From: Hydractinia symbiolongicarpus
Lineage: Eukaryota; Cnidaria; Hydrozoa; Anthoathecata; Hydractiniidae
Direction: 5' to 3'
Assembly (NCBI RefSeq): GCF_029227915.1
Contig: NC_079876.1
Span: 9,674,001-9,738,000 of the forward strand
DNA length: 64,000 nt
Positions 52,791 through 64,000 of this stretch are shown here, piece by piece. Position 1 is the first letter of the stretch; each line of letters opens with the position of its first letter. Below the pieces are notes generated by a model. It made no database searches. It had not been told where the DNA came from and saw only the letters and a list, made by a program, of their open reading frames with translations. The translations under genes and the position numbers were made by a program.

Positions 52791-53900
52791 ATTAATCTAA
52801 ATTTTTAAAAGAAGTGCCACCACAGCGCCCAGTGTAATCGCTGAGTTTCGGCAGTCATGTCAAATTAAGAAGAATTTTATTTCTTGGAGTCCTATTGTCT
52901 CACTTTCACATTTGTAAGGTCACAGTCCATAATCAGTTCAATTAAGTCCCACACTCAATCGTTTCATTGTTAAAAGCGATGCAACCTAGTAATATCAGAA
53001 AAATATCGCTAAATACATGTTGGTACGAATATGTGACCCAACCGTTATAACTCAAACGGACTGACACCGTTAGAAAGTCAATGAAATTTAGTTTTTGAAA
53101 CTATCGCTATTACTTCAGCGTGCGCTAACGGCTAGGATTGGTCCCACAGTAAGAAATGACTCATTAATCTAAATTTTTAAAAGAAGTGCCACCACAGCGC
53201 CCAGTGTAATCGCTGAGTTTCGGCAGTCATGTCAAATTAAGAAGAATTTTATTTCTTGGAGTCCTATTGTCTCACTTTCACATTTGTAAGGTCACAGTCC
53301 ATAATCAGTTCAATTAAGTCCCACACTCAATCGTTTCATTGTTAAAAGCGATGCAACCTAGTAATATCAGAAAAATATCGCTAAATACATGTTGGTACGA
53401 ATATGTGACCCAACCGTTATAACTCAAACGGACTGACACCGTTAGAAAGTCAATGAAATTTAGTTTTTGAAACTATCGCTATTACTTCAGCGTGCGCTAA
53501 CGGCTAGGATTGGTCCCACAGTAAGAAATGACTCATTAATCTAAATTTTTAAAAGAAGTGCCACCACAGCGCCCAGTGTAATCGCTGAGTTTCGGCAGTC
53601 ATGTCAAATTAAGAAGAATTTTATTTCTTGGAGTCCTATTGTCTCACTTTCACATTTTTAAGGTCACAGTCCATAATCAGTTCAATTAAGTCCCACACTC
53701 AATCGTTTCATTGTTAAAAGCGATGCAACCTAGTAATATCAGAAAAATATCGCTAAATACATGTTGGTACGAATATGTGACCCAACCGTTATAACTCAAA
53801 CGGACTGACACCGTTAGAAAGTCAATGAAATTTAGTTTTTGAAACTATCGCTATTACTTCAGCGTGCGCTAACGGCTAGGATTGGTCCCACAGTAAAAAA
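52791..53900 (-). repeat. Three consecutive near-identical monomers (372-bp step)
   Basis: The rare marker aagtgccacc occurs at 52812, 53184 and 53556, exactly 372 bp apart each time, and was seen nowhere else. The first two copies share acatttgtaagg; the third has acatttttaagg. Each copy combines a gtaagaaatgactc part with a tcctattgtctc part. This is amplification at the single-monomer level. Confidence 0.85.
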
Positions 53901-54229
53901 TGACTTTTTTATCTTAATTTTCAAATGAAGCGCTACTACAGCGCCTAGTGTAATCGCTGAGTTTCGGCAGTCATGTCAAATTAAGAAGAATTTTATTTCT
54001 TGGAGTCCAATTGTCTCACTTTCACATTTTTAAGGTCACAGTCCATAATCAGTTCAATTAAGTCCCACAGTCAATCGTTTCATTGTTAAAAGCGATGCAA
54101 CCTAGTAATATCAGAAAAATATCGCTAAATACATGTTGGTACGAATATGTGACCCAACCGTTATAACTCAAACGGACTGACATCGTTAGAAAGTCAATGA
54201 AATTTAGTTTTTGAAACTATCGCTATTTC

Positions 54230-57200
54230 TTCAGCGCGCGATAACGGCTAGGATTGGTCCCACAGTAAAAAATGACATTTTTATCTTAATTTTTAAATGA
54301 AGCGTTACCACAGCGCCTAGTGTAATCGCTGAGTTGCGGCAGTCATGACAAATTAAGAAGAATGTTATTTTTTGGAGTCCAATTTTTTTTATTTATCACA
54401 TTTGTCAGGTCACAGTTCAATTAAGTCCCACAGTCAATCGTTTCACTGCTGAAAGCGATGCAACCTAGTAATATCAGATAAATATCGCTAAATACATGTT
54501 GGTACAAATATGTGACCCAACCGTTGAAACTCAAACGGACTGACACCGTTAGAAAGTCAGTGAAATGTAGTAGTTGAAACTGTCTCTATTACTTCAGCGC
54601 GCGCTAACGGCTAGGATTGGTCCCACAGTAAAAAATGACATTTTTATCTTAATTTTTAAATGAAGCGTTACCACAGCGCCTAGTGTAATCGCTGAGTTTC
54701 GGCAGTCATGTCAAATTAAGAAGAATTGTATTTCTTGAAGTCCAATTGTCTCAATTTCACATTTTTAAGGTCGCAGTCCATAATCAGTTCAATTAAGTCC
54801 CACAGTCAATCGTTTCATTGTTAAAAGCGATGCAACCTAGTAATATCAGAAAAATATCGCTAAATACATGTTGGAACGAATAGGTGACCCAACCGTTGTA
54901 ACTCAAACGGACTGACACCGTTAGAAAGTCAGTGAAATGTAGTATTTGAAACTGTCTCTATTACTTCAGCGCGCGCTTACGGCTAGGATTGGTCCCACAG
55001 TAAGAAATGACTCATTAATCTAAATTTTTAAAAGAAGTGCTACCACAGCGCCCAGTGTAATCGCTGAGTTCCGGCAATCATGTCAAATTAAGACGAATGT
55101 TATTTCTTGGAATCCAATTTTCTCATTTATCACATTTATCAGGTCACAGTCCAAAGTTAGTTCAGTTATGTCCCACAGTCAATCGTTTCACTGTTAAAAG
55201 CGATGCAACCTAGTAATATTAGATAAATATCGCTAAATACATGTTGGTACGAATATGTGACCCAACCGTTGTAACTCAAGCGGACTGACACCGTTAGAAA
55301 GTCAGTGAAATGTAGTATTTGAAACTGTCTCTATTACTTCAGGGTGCGCTAACGGCTAGGATTGGTCCCAAGGTAAAAAATGACATTTTTATCTTAATTT
55401 TCAAATGAAGCGCTACTACAGCGCCTAGTGTAATCGCTGAGTTTCGGCAGTCATGTCAAATTAAGAAGAATTTTATTTCTTGGAGTCCAATTTTCTCATT
55501 TATCACATTTATCAGGTCACAGTCCAGAGTTACTTCAGTTAAGTCCCACAGTCAATCGTTTCACTGTTAAAAGCGATGCAACCTAGTAATATCAGATAAA
55601 TATCGCTTAATACATGTTGGTACGAATAGGTGACCCAACCGTTGTAACTCAAACGGACTGACACCGGTAGAAAGTCAATGAAATGTAGTTTTTGAGACTG
55701 TCGCTATTTCTTCAGCGCGCGATAACGGCTAGGATTGGTCCCACAGTAAAAAATGACATTTTTATCTTAATTTTTAAATGAAGCGTTACCACAGCGCCTA
55801 GTGTAATCGCTGAGTTTCGGCAGTCATGAGAAATTAAGAAGAATGTTATTTTTTGGAGTCCAATTTTTTTCATTTATCACATTTGTCAGGTCACAGTTCA
55901 ATTAAGTCCCACAGTCAATCGTTTCACTGCTGAAAGCGATGCAACCTAGTAATATCAGATAAATATCGCTAAATACATGTTGGTACAAATATGTGACCCA
56001 ACCGTTGAAACTCAAACGGACTGACACCGTTAGAAAGTCAGTGAAATGTAGTATTTGAAACTGTCTCTATTACTTCAGCGCGCGCTAACGGCTAGGATTG
56101 GTCCCACAGTAAAAAATGACATTTTTATCTTAATTTTTAAATGAAGCGTTACCACAGCGCCTAGTGTAATCGCTGAGTTTCGGCAGTCATGTCAAATTAA
56201 GAAGAATTGTATTTCTTGAAGTCCAATTGTCTCAATTTCACATTTTTAAGGTCACAGTCCATAATCAGTTCAATTAAGTCCCACAGTCAATCGTTTCATT
56301 GTTAAAAGCGATGCAACCTAGTAATATCAGAAAAATATCGCTAAATACATGTTGGAACGAATAGGTGACCCAACCGTTGTCACTCAAACGGACTGACACC
56401 GTTAGAAAGTCAGTGAAATGTAGTATTTGAAACTGTCTCTATTACTTCAGCGCGCGCTTACGGCTAGGATTGGTCCCACAGTAAGAAATGACTCATTAAT
56501 CTAAATTTTTAAAAGAAGTGCTACCACAGCGCCCAGTGTAATCGCTGAGTTCCGGCAATCATGTCAAATTAAGACGAATGTTATTTCTTGGAATCCAATT
56601 TTCTCATTTATCACATTTATCAGGTCACAGTCCAAAGTTAGTTCAGTTATGTCCCACAGTCAATCGTTTCACTGTTAAAAGCGATGCAACCTAGTAATAT
56701 TAGATAAATATCGCTAAATACATGTTGGTACGAATATGTGACCCAACCGTTGTAACTCAAGCGGACTGACACCGTTAGAAAGTCAGTGAAATGTAGTATT
56801 TGAAACTGTCTCTATTACTTCAGGGTGCGCTAACGGCTAGGATTGGTCCCAAGGTAAAAAATGACATTTTTATCTTAATTTTCAAATGAAGCGCTACTAC
56901 AGCGCCTAGTGTAATCGCTGAGTTTCGGCAGTCATGTCAAATTAAGAAGAATTTTATTTCTTGGAGTCCAATTTTCTCATTTATCACATTTATCAGGTCA
57001 CAGTCCAGAGTTACTTCAGTTAAGTCCCACAGTCAATCGTTTCACTGTTAAAAGCGATGCAACCTAGTAATATCAGATAAATATCGCTTAATACATGTTG
57101 GTACGAATAGGTGACCCAACCGTTGTAACTCAAACGGACTGACACCGGTAGAAAGTCAATGAAATGTAGTTTTTGAGACTGTCGCTATTTCTTCAGCGCG

Positions 57201-58433
57201 CGATAACGGCTAGGATTGGTCCCACAGTAAAAAATGACATTTTTATCTTAATTTTTAAATGAAGCGTTACCACAGCGCCTAGTGTAATCGCTGAGTTTCG
57301 GCAGTCATGAGAAATTAAGAAGAATGTTATTTTTTGGAGTCCAATTTTTTTCATTTATCACATTTGTCAGGTCACAGTTCAATTAAGTCCCACAGTCAAT
57401 CGTTTCACTGCTGAAAGCGATGCAACCTAGTAATATCAGATAAATATCGCTAAATACATGTTGGTACAAATATGTGACCCAACCGTTGAAACTCAAACGG
57501 ACTGACACCGTTAGAAAGTCAGTGAAATGTAGTATTTGAAACTGTCTCTATTACTTCAGCGCGCGCTAACGGCTAGGATTGGTCCCACAGTAAAAAATGA
57601 CATTTTTATCTTAATTTTTAAATGAAGCGTTACCACAGCGCCTAGTGTAATCGCTGAGTTTCGGCAGTCATGTCAAATTAAGAAGAATTGTATTTCTTGA
57701 AGTCCAATTGTCTCAATTTCACATTTTTAAGGTCACAGTCCATAATCAGTTCAATTAAGTCCCACAGTCAATCGTTTCATTGTTAAAAGCGATGCAACCT
57801 AGTAATATCAGAAAAATATCGCTAAATACATGTTGGAACGAATAGGTGACCCAACCGTTGTAACTCAAACGGACTGACACCGTTAGAAAGTCAGTGAAAT
57901 GTAGTATTTGAAACTGTCTCTATTACTTCAGCGCACGCTTACGGCTAGGATTGGTCCCACAGTAAGAAATGATTCATTAATCTAAATTTTTAAAAGAAGT
58001 GCTACCACAGCGCCCAGTGTAATCGCTGAGTTCCGGCAATCATGTCAAATTAAGACGAATGTTATTTCTTGGAATCCAATTTTCTCATTTATCACATTTA
58101 TCAGGTCACAGTCCAAAGTTAGTTCAGTTATGTCCCACAGTCAATCGTTTCACTGTTAAAAGCGATGCAACCTAGTAATATCAGATAAATATAGCTAAAT
58201 ACATGTTGGTACGAATATGTGACCCAACCGTTGTAACTCAAGCGGACTGACACCGTTAGAAAGTCAGTGAAATGTAGTATTTGAAACTGTCTCTATTACT
58301 TCAGCGTGCGCTAACGGCTAGGATTGGTCCCAAGGTAAAAAATGACATTTTTATCTTAATTTTCAAATGAAGCGCTACTACAGCGCCTAGTGTAATCGCT
58401 GAGTTTCGGCAGTCATGTCAAATTAAGAAGAAT
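54230..58433 (-). repeat. 4-monomer unit (1481 bp), nearly three copies
   Basis: gaattgtatttcttgaag lies at 54723, 56204 and 57685; agggtgcgct at 55341 and 56822; cagtcatgag at 55821 and 57302. All steps are 1481 bp. The unit contains one 11-bp-deleted monomer and one with cccaaggtaaaa. The third copy departs at about 58434, where a 745-bp dimer step takes over (57685 to 58430). The first copy matches 27.9-29.8 kb at offset 26295. Confidence 0.85.
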
Positions 58434-60000
58434 TGTATTTCTTGAAGTCCAATTGTCTCAATTTCACATTTTTAAGGTCACAGTCCATAATCAGTTCAAT
58501 TAAGTCCCACAGTCAATCGTTTCATTGTTAAAAGCAATGCAACCTAGTAATATCAGAAAAATATCGCTAAATACATGTTGGAACGAATAGGTGACCCAAC
58601 CGTTGTAACTCAAACGGACTGACACCGTTAGAAAGTCAGTGAAATGTAGTATTTGAAACTGTCTCTATTACTTCAGCGCACGCTTACGGCTAGGATTGGT
58701 CCCACAGTAAGAAATGATTCATTAATCTAAATTTTTAAAAGAAGTGCTACCACAGCGCCCAGTGTAATCGCTGAGTTCCGGCAATCATGTCAAATTAAGA
58801 CGAATGTTATTTCTTGGAATCCAATTTTCTCATTTATCACATTTATCAGGTCACAGTCCAAAGTTAGTTCAGTTATGTCCCACAGTCAATCGTTTCACTG
58901 TTAAAAGCGATGCAACCTAGTAATATCAGATAAATATAGCTAAATACATGTTGGTACGAATATGTGACCCAACCGTTGTAACTCAAGCGGACTGACACCG
59001 TTAGAAAGTCAGTGAAATGTAGTATTTGAAACTGTCTCTATTACTTCAGCGTGCGCTAACGGCTAGGATTGGTCCCAAGGTAAAAAATGACATTTTTATC
59101 TTAATTTTCAAATGAAGCGCTACTACAGCGCCTAGTGTAATCGCTGAGTTTCGGCAGTCATGTCAAATTAAGAAGAATTTTATTTCTTGGAGTCCAATTT
59201 TCTCATTTATCACATTTATCAGGTCACAGTCCAGAGTTACTTCAGTTAAGTCCCACAGTCAATCGTTTCACTGTTAAAAGCGATGCAACCTAGTAATATC
59301 AGATAAATATCGCTTAATACATGTTGGTACGAATAGGTGACCCAACCGTTGTAACTCAAACGGACTGACACCGGTAGAAAGTCAATGAAATGTAGTTTTT
59401 GAAACTGTCGCTATTTCTTCAGCGCGCGATAACGGCTAGGATTGGTTCCCCAGTAAAAAAAGACTTATTAATCTAAATTTTTAAAAGAAGTGCTACCACA
59501 GCGCCCAGTGTAATCGCTGAGTTCCGGCAATCATGTCAAATTAAGACGAATGTTATTTCTTGGAATCCAATTTTCTCATTTATCACATTTATCAGGTCAC
59601 AGTCCAAAGTTAGTTCAGTTATGTCCCCCAGTCAATCGTTTCACTGTTAAAAGCGATGCAACCTAGTAATATCAGATAAATATCGCTAAATACATGTTGG
59701 TACGAATATGTGACCCAACCGTTGTAACTCAAGCGGACTGACACCGTTAGAAAGTCAGTGAAATGTAGTATTTGAAACTGTCTCTATTACTTCAGCGTGC
59801 GCTAACGGCTAGGATTGGTCCCAAGGTAAAAAATGACATTTTTTTCTTAATTTTCAAATGAAGCGCTACTACAGCGCCTAGTGTAATCGCTGAGTTTCGG
59901 CAGTCATGTCAAATTAAGAAGAATTTTATTTCTTGGAGTCCAATTTTCTCATTTATCACATTTATCAGGTCACAGTCCAGAGTTACTTCAGTTAAGTCCC
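58434..60000 (-). repeat. Partial dimer and 4-mer copies after the 1481-bp block
   Basis: Monomers with gaagtgctacc plus gacgaatg (about 58740 and 59485) and with cccaaggtaaaa (about 59065 and 59820) alternate at about 745 bp, so the block runs as dimers made from half of the preceding 4-mer. A private tatagctaaat change is shared by the monomers at about 58190 and 58935, which marks one duplication of 745 bp. Confidence 0.7.
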
Positions 60001-61650
60001 ACAGTCAATCGTTTCACTGTTAAAAGCGATACAACCTAGTAATATCAGAAAAATATCGCTAAATACATGTTGGTACGAATATGTGACCCAACCGTTATAA
60101 CTCAAACGGACTGACACCGTTAGAAAGTCAATGAAATTTAGTTTTTGAAACTATCGCTATTACTTCAGCGTGCGCTAACGGCTAGGATTGGTCCAACAGT
60201 AAAAAATGACTTTTTTATCTTAATTTTCAAATGAAGCGCTACTACAGCGCCTAGTGTAATCGCTGAGTTTCGGCAGTCATGTCAAATTAAGAAGAATTTT
60301 ATTTCTTGGAGTCCAATTGTCTCACTTTCACATTTTTAAGTTCACAGTCCATAATCAGTTCAATTAAGTCCCACAGTCAATCGTTTCACTGCTGAAAGCG
60401 ATGCAACCTAGTAAAATCTGATAAATATCGCTAAATACATGTTGGTACGAATATGTGACCCAACGGTTGAAACTCAAACGGACTGACACCGTTAGAAAGT
60501 CAGTGAAATGTAGTATTTGAAACTGTCTCTATTACTTTAGCGTGCGCTAACGGCTAGGATTGGTCCCACAGTAAAAAATGACTTTTCTATCTTAATTTTT
60601 AATTGAAGCGCTACCACAGCGCCTAGTGTAATCGCTGAGTTTTGGCAGTCATGTCAAACTCAGAAGAATGTTATTTCTTGGAGTCCAATTGTCTCATTTA
60701 TCATATTCATTAGGTCGCAGTCCAAAGTTAGTTCAATTAAGTCCCACAGTTAATGGTTTCATTGTTAAAAGCGATGCAACCTAGTAATATCAGAAAAATA
60801 TCGCTAAATACATGTTGGTACGAATGTGTGACCCAACCGTTATAACTCAAACGGACTGACACCGTTAGAAAGTCAATGAAATTTAGTTTTTGAAACTATC
60901 GCTATTACTTCAGCGTGCGCTAACGGCTAGGATTGGTCCCACAGTAAAAAATGACTTTTTTATCTTAATTTTCAAATGAAGCGCTACTACAGCGCCTAGT
61001 GTAATCGCTGAGTTTCGGCAGTCATGTCAAATTAAGAAGAATTTTATTTCTTGGAGTCCAATTGTCTCACTTTCACATTTTTAAGTTCACAGTCCATAAT
61101 CAGTTCAATTAAGTCCCACAGTCAATCGTTTCACTGCTGAAAGCGATGCAACCTAGTAAAATCTGATAAATATCGCTAAATACATGTTGGTACGAATATG
61201 TGACCCAACGGTTGAAACTCAAACGGACTGACACCGTTAGAAAGTCAATGAAATGTAGTTTTTGAAACTGTCTCTATTACTTTAGCGTGCGCTAACGGCT
61301 AGGATTGGTCCCACAGTAAAAAATGACTTTTCTATCTTAATTTTTAATTGAAGCGCTACCACAGCGCCTAGTGTAATCGCTGAGTTTTGGCAGTCATGTC
61401 AAATTCAGAAGAATGTTATTTCTTGGAGTCCAATTGTCTCACTTATCATATTCATTAGGTCGCAGTCCAAAGTTAGTTCAATTAAGTCCCACAGTTAATC
61501 GTTTCATTGTTAAAAGCGATGCAACCTAGTAATATCAGAAAAATATCGCTAAATACATGTTGGTACGAATATGTGACCCAACCGTTATAACTCAAACGGA
61601 CTGACACCGTTAGAAAGTCAATGAAATTTAGTTTTTGAAACTATCGCTAT
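60001..61650 (-). repeat. Dimer units (745 bp)
   Basis: gtaaaatctg lies at 60411 and 61156, a 745-bp step. The partner monomer, with gcgtgcgctaacgg and gcgctactacagcgcc, repeats at the same distance. The shared marker taagttcacag (usual taaggtcacag) supports a single recent duplication. The dimer partner with gtaaaatctg also occurs in the 12-mer units at about 37414, 41489 and 45940. Confidence 0.75.
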
Positions 61651-64000
61651 TACTTCAGCGTGCGCTAACAGCTAGGATTGGTCCCACAGTAAAAAATGAC
61701 TTTTTTATCTTAATTTTCAAATGAAGCGCTACTACAGCGCCTAGTGTAATCGCTGAGTTTCGGCAGTCATGTCAAATTAAGAAGAATTTTATTTCTTGGA
61801 TTCCAATTGTCTCACTTTCACATTTTTAAGGTCACAGTCCATAATCAGTTCAATTAAGTCCCACAGTCAATCGTTTCATTGTTAAAAGCGATGCAACCTA
61901 GTAATATCAGAAAAATATCGCTAAATACATGTTGGTACGAATATGTGACCCAACCGTTATAACTCAAACGGACTGACATCGTTAGAAAGTCAATGAAATT
62001 TAGTTTTTGAAACTATCGCTATTTCTTCAGCGCGCGATAACAGCTAGGATTGGTCCAACAGTAAAAAATGACATTTTTATCTTAATTTTTAAATGAAGCG
62101 TTACCACAGCGCCTAGTGTAATCGCTGAGTTTCGGCAGTCATGACAAATTAAGAAGAATGTTATTTTTTGGAGTCCAATTTTTTTCATTTATCACATTTG
62201 TCAGGTCACAGTTCAATTAAGTCCCACAGTCAATCGTTTCACTGCTGAAAGCGATGCAACCTAGTAATATCAGATAAATATCGCTAAATACATGTTGGTA
62301 CAAATATGTGACCCAACCGTTGAAACTAAAACGGACTGACACCGTTAGAAAGTCAGCGAAATGTAGTATTTGAAACTGTCTCTATTACTTCAGCGCGCAC
62401 TTACGGCTAGGATTGGTCCCACAGTAAAAAATGACATTTTTATCTTAATTTTTAAATGAAGCGTTACCACAGCGCCTAGTGTAATCGCTGAGTTTCGGCA
62501 GTCATGTCAAATTAAGAAGAATTGTATTTCTTGAAGTCCAATTGTCTCAATTTCACATTTTTAAGGTCACAGTCCATAATCAGTTCAATTAAGTCCCACA
62601 GTCAATCGTTTCACTGCTGAAAGCGATGCAACCTAGTAAAATCTGATAAATATCGCTAAATACATGTTGGTACGAATATGTGACCCAACCGTTGAAACTC
62701 AAACGGACTGACACCGTTAGAAAGTCAGTGAAATGTAGTATTTGAAACTGTCTCTATTACTTCAGCGCGCGCTTACGGCTAGGATTGGTCCCACAGTAAG
62801 AAATGACTCATTAATCTAAATTTTTAAAAGAAGTGCTACCACAGCGCCCAGTGTAATCGCTGAGTTCCGGCAATCATGTCAAATTAAGACGAATGTTATT
62901 TCTTGGAATCCAATTTTCTCATTTATCACATTTATCAGGTCACAGTCCAAAGTTAGTTCAGTTATGTCCCACAGTCAATCGTTTCACTGTTAAAAGCGAT
63001 GCAACCTAGTAATATCAGATAAATATCGCTAAATACATGTTGGTACGAATATGTGACCCAACCGTTGTAACTCAAGCGGACTGACACCGTTAGAAAGTCA
63101 GTGAAATGTAGTATTTGAAACTGTCTCTATTACTTCAGCGTGCGCTAACGGCTAGGATTGGTCCCAAGGTAAAAAATGACATTTTTATCTTAATTTTCAA
63201 ATGAAGCGCTACTACAGCGCCTAGTGTAATCGCTGAGTTTCGGCAGTCATGTCAAATTAAGAAGAATTTTATTTCTTGGAGTCCAATTTTCTCATTTATC
63301 ACATTTATCAGGTCACAGTCCAGAGTTACTTCAGTTAAGTCCCACAGTCAATCGTTTCACTGTTAAAAGCGATGCAACCTAGTAATATCAGAAAAATATC
63401 GCTAAATACATGTTGGGACGAATATGTGACCCAACCGTTATAACTCAAACGGACTGACATCGTTAGAAAGTCAATGAAATTTAGTTTTTGAAACTATCGC
63501 TATTTCTTCAGCGCGCGATAACAGCTAGGATTGGTCCAACAGTAAAAAATGACATTTTTATCTTAATTTTCAAATGAAGCGCTACTACAGCGCCTAGTGT
63601 AATCGCTGAGTTTCGGCAGTCATGTCAAATTAAGAAGAATTTTATTTCTTGGAGTCCAATTGTCTCACTTTCACATTTTTAAGTTCACAGTCCATAATCA
63701 GTTCAATTAAGTCCCACAGTCAATCGTTTCACTGCTGAAAGCGATGCAACCTAGTAAAATCTGATAAATATCGCTAAATACATGTTGGTACGAATATCTG
63801 ACCCAACGGTTGAAATTCAAACGGACTGACACCGTTAGAAAGTCAGTGAAATGTAGTAATTGAAACTGTCTCTATTACTTTAGCGTGCGCTAACGGCTAG
63901 GATTGGTCCCACAGTAAAAAATGACTTTTTCATCTTAATTTTTAATTGAAGCGCTACCACAGCGCCTAGTGTAATCGCTGAGTTTCGGCAGTCATGTCAA
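61651..64000 (-). repeat. End of window: recombined copy of the 27.6/33.1 kb segment
   Basis: gcgctaac at 61662 and gaattgtatttc at 62519 are 857 bp apart, the same spacing as at 27571/28428. After 62.6 kb it switches to a gtaaaatctg monomer and then to the gaagtgctacc plus cccaaggtaaaa pair. The last monomers carry ggtccaacag and taagttcacag variants. The array continues past the window end in the same orientation. Confidence 0.7.

Larger units (their letters stand above)
1..64000. repeat. Satellite DNA array, ~372-bp monomer, filling the whole window
   Basis: The same monomer recurs from the first to the last base. On the left, the phase word cgattacact (or a close variant) starts at 1, 375, 746, 1118, 1491, 1864, 2238, 2610, 2982, 3354 and so on, giving steps of 371-374 bp. 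The reverse complement of the same monomer runs from 11546 to the end. A representative right-hand monomer counted by hand is about 38% G+C with 16 CpG. About 372 bp is close to twice a 186-bp nucleosome repeat. No gene, RNA gene, transposon or unique spacer interrupts it. Tandem satellites with multi-monomer units are typical of centromeric or pericentromeric heterochromatin; that placement is inference. The family is not recognised. Confidence 0.98.
11546..64000 (-). repeat. Right satellite array, inverted orientation, ~140 monomers
   Basis: From 11546 the sequence reads as the reverse complement of the left-array monomer. Typical landmarks in reading order are: gcgcccagtgtaatcgctg, the tcatttatcacatttatcag tail, gtcccacagtcaatcg, taaatacatgttggtac, gtgacccaacc, a ggactgacaccg dyad, and gcgcgcgataacggc. 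Monomers are mostly 370-373 bp, with shorter variants caused by 41-bp, 11-bp and 7-bp deletions. The orientation does not change again before 64000. Higher-order units of 2, 4, 5, 6, 7 and 12 monomers occur in different sub-blocks, listed separately. Monomer number is estimated from length. Confidence 0.95.

Noticed and set aside
1-64000. CRISPR array
   Set aside because: Repeats are whole 372-bp monomers without unique spacers of constant size, and everything between any two conserved words is itself repeated.

Overview
The window is one uninterrupted block of tandem satellite DNA. Every part of its 64 kb is built from diverged copies of a single monomer of about 372 bp. I see no protein-coding gene, RNA gene, transposon, microsatellite block or unique spacer. 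The monomer has stops in all six frames, and the only long open frame (62 codons) is an accident of a 1-bp deletion. The composition (about 38% G+C in a hand-counted representative monomer), the length and the higher-order organisation point to eukaryotic centromeric or pericentromeric heterochromatin. CpG is not depleted (16 per monomer by hand count, slightly above expectation), which fits a genome with little germline CpG methylation, as in many insects. I do not recognise the satellite family and cannot name the species.

Layout. Positions 1-11545 hold 31 monomers in one orientation (called + here, arbitrarily). At 11544/11545 the orientation flips across a 2-bp overlap, and 11546-64000 holds about 140 monomers in the opposite orientation. 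The left array contains a 5-mer (1863 bp), two 4-mers (1490 bp each), a tandem pair of 5-mers (1863 bp each) and three dimers (746-747 bp, the last cut by the junction). The right array starts with a dimer (745 bp) and continues with 5-mers of 1824 bp (one grown to 2196 bp). It then has a 12-mer of 4408 bp followed by a 7-mer of 2598 bp and a return to the 12-mer order, then mosaic sequence, a near-identical pair of 4451-bp 12-mers, and a heterogeneous zone at about 47.8-52.8 kb. The last part has three consecutive near-identical monomers, 1481-bp 4-mers and 745-bp dimers.

How it behaves. The repeat units nest and differ by whole monomers, as expected from unequal exchange. Diagnostic variants (a 41-bp deletion, an 11-bp deletion, a 7-bp deletion, and an A/B pair in which a direct repeat is changed into a perfect palindrome) let one follow how blocks were copied. 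The A and B types occur on both sides of the inversion, so they predate it. Several short dyads recur in most monomers; whether they bind protein or fold is unknown. Unit boundaries were placed by matching anchor words by eye. Offsets between anchors are exact base counts, but percent identities were not calculated.
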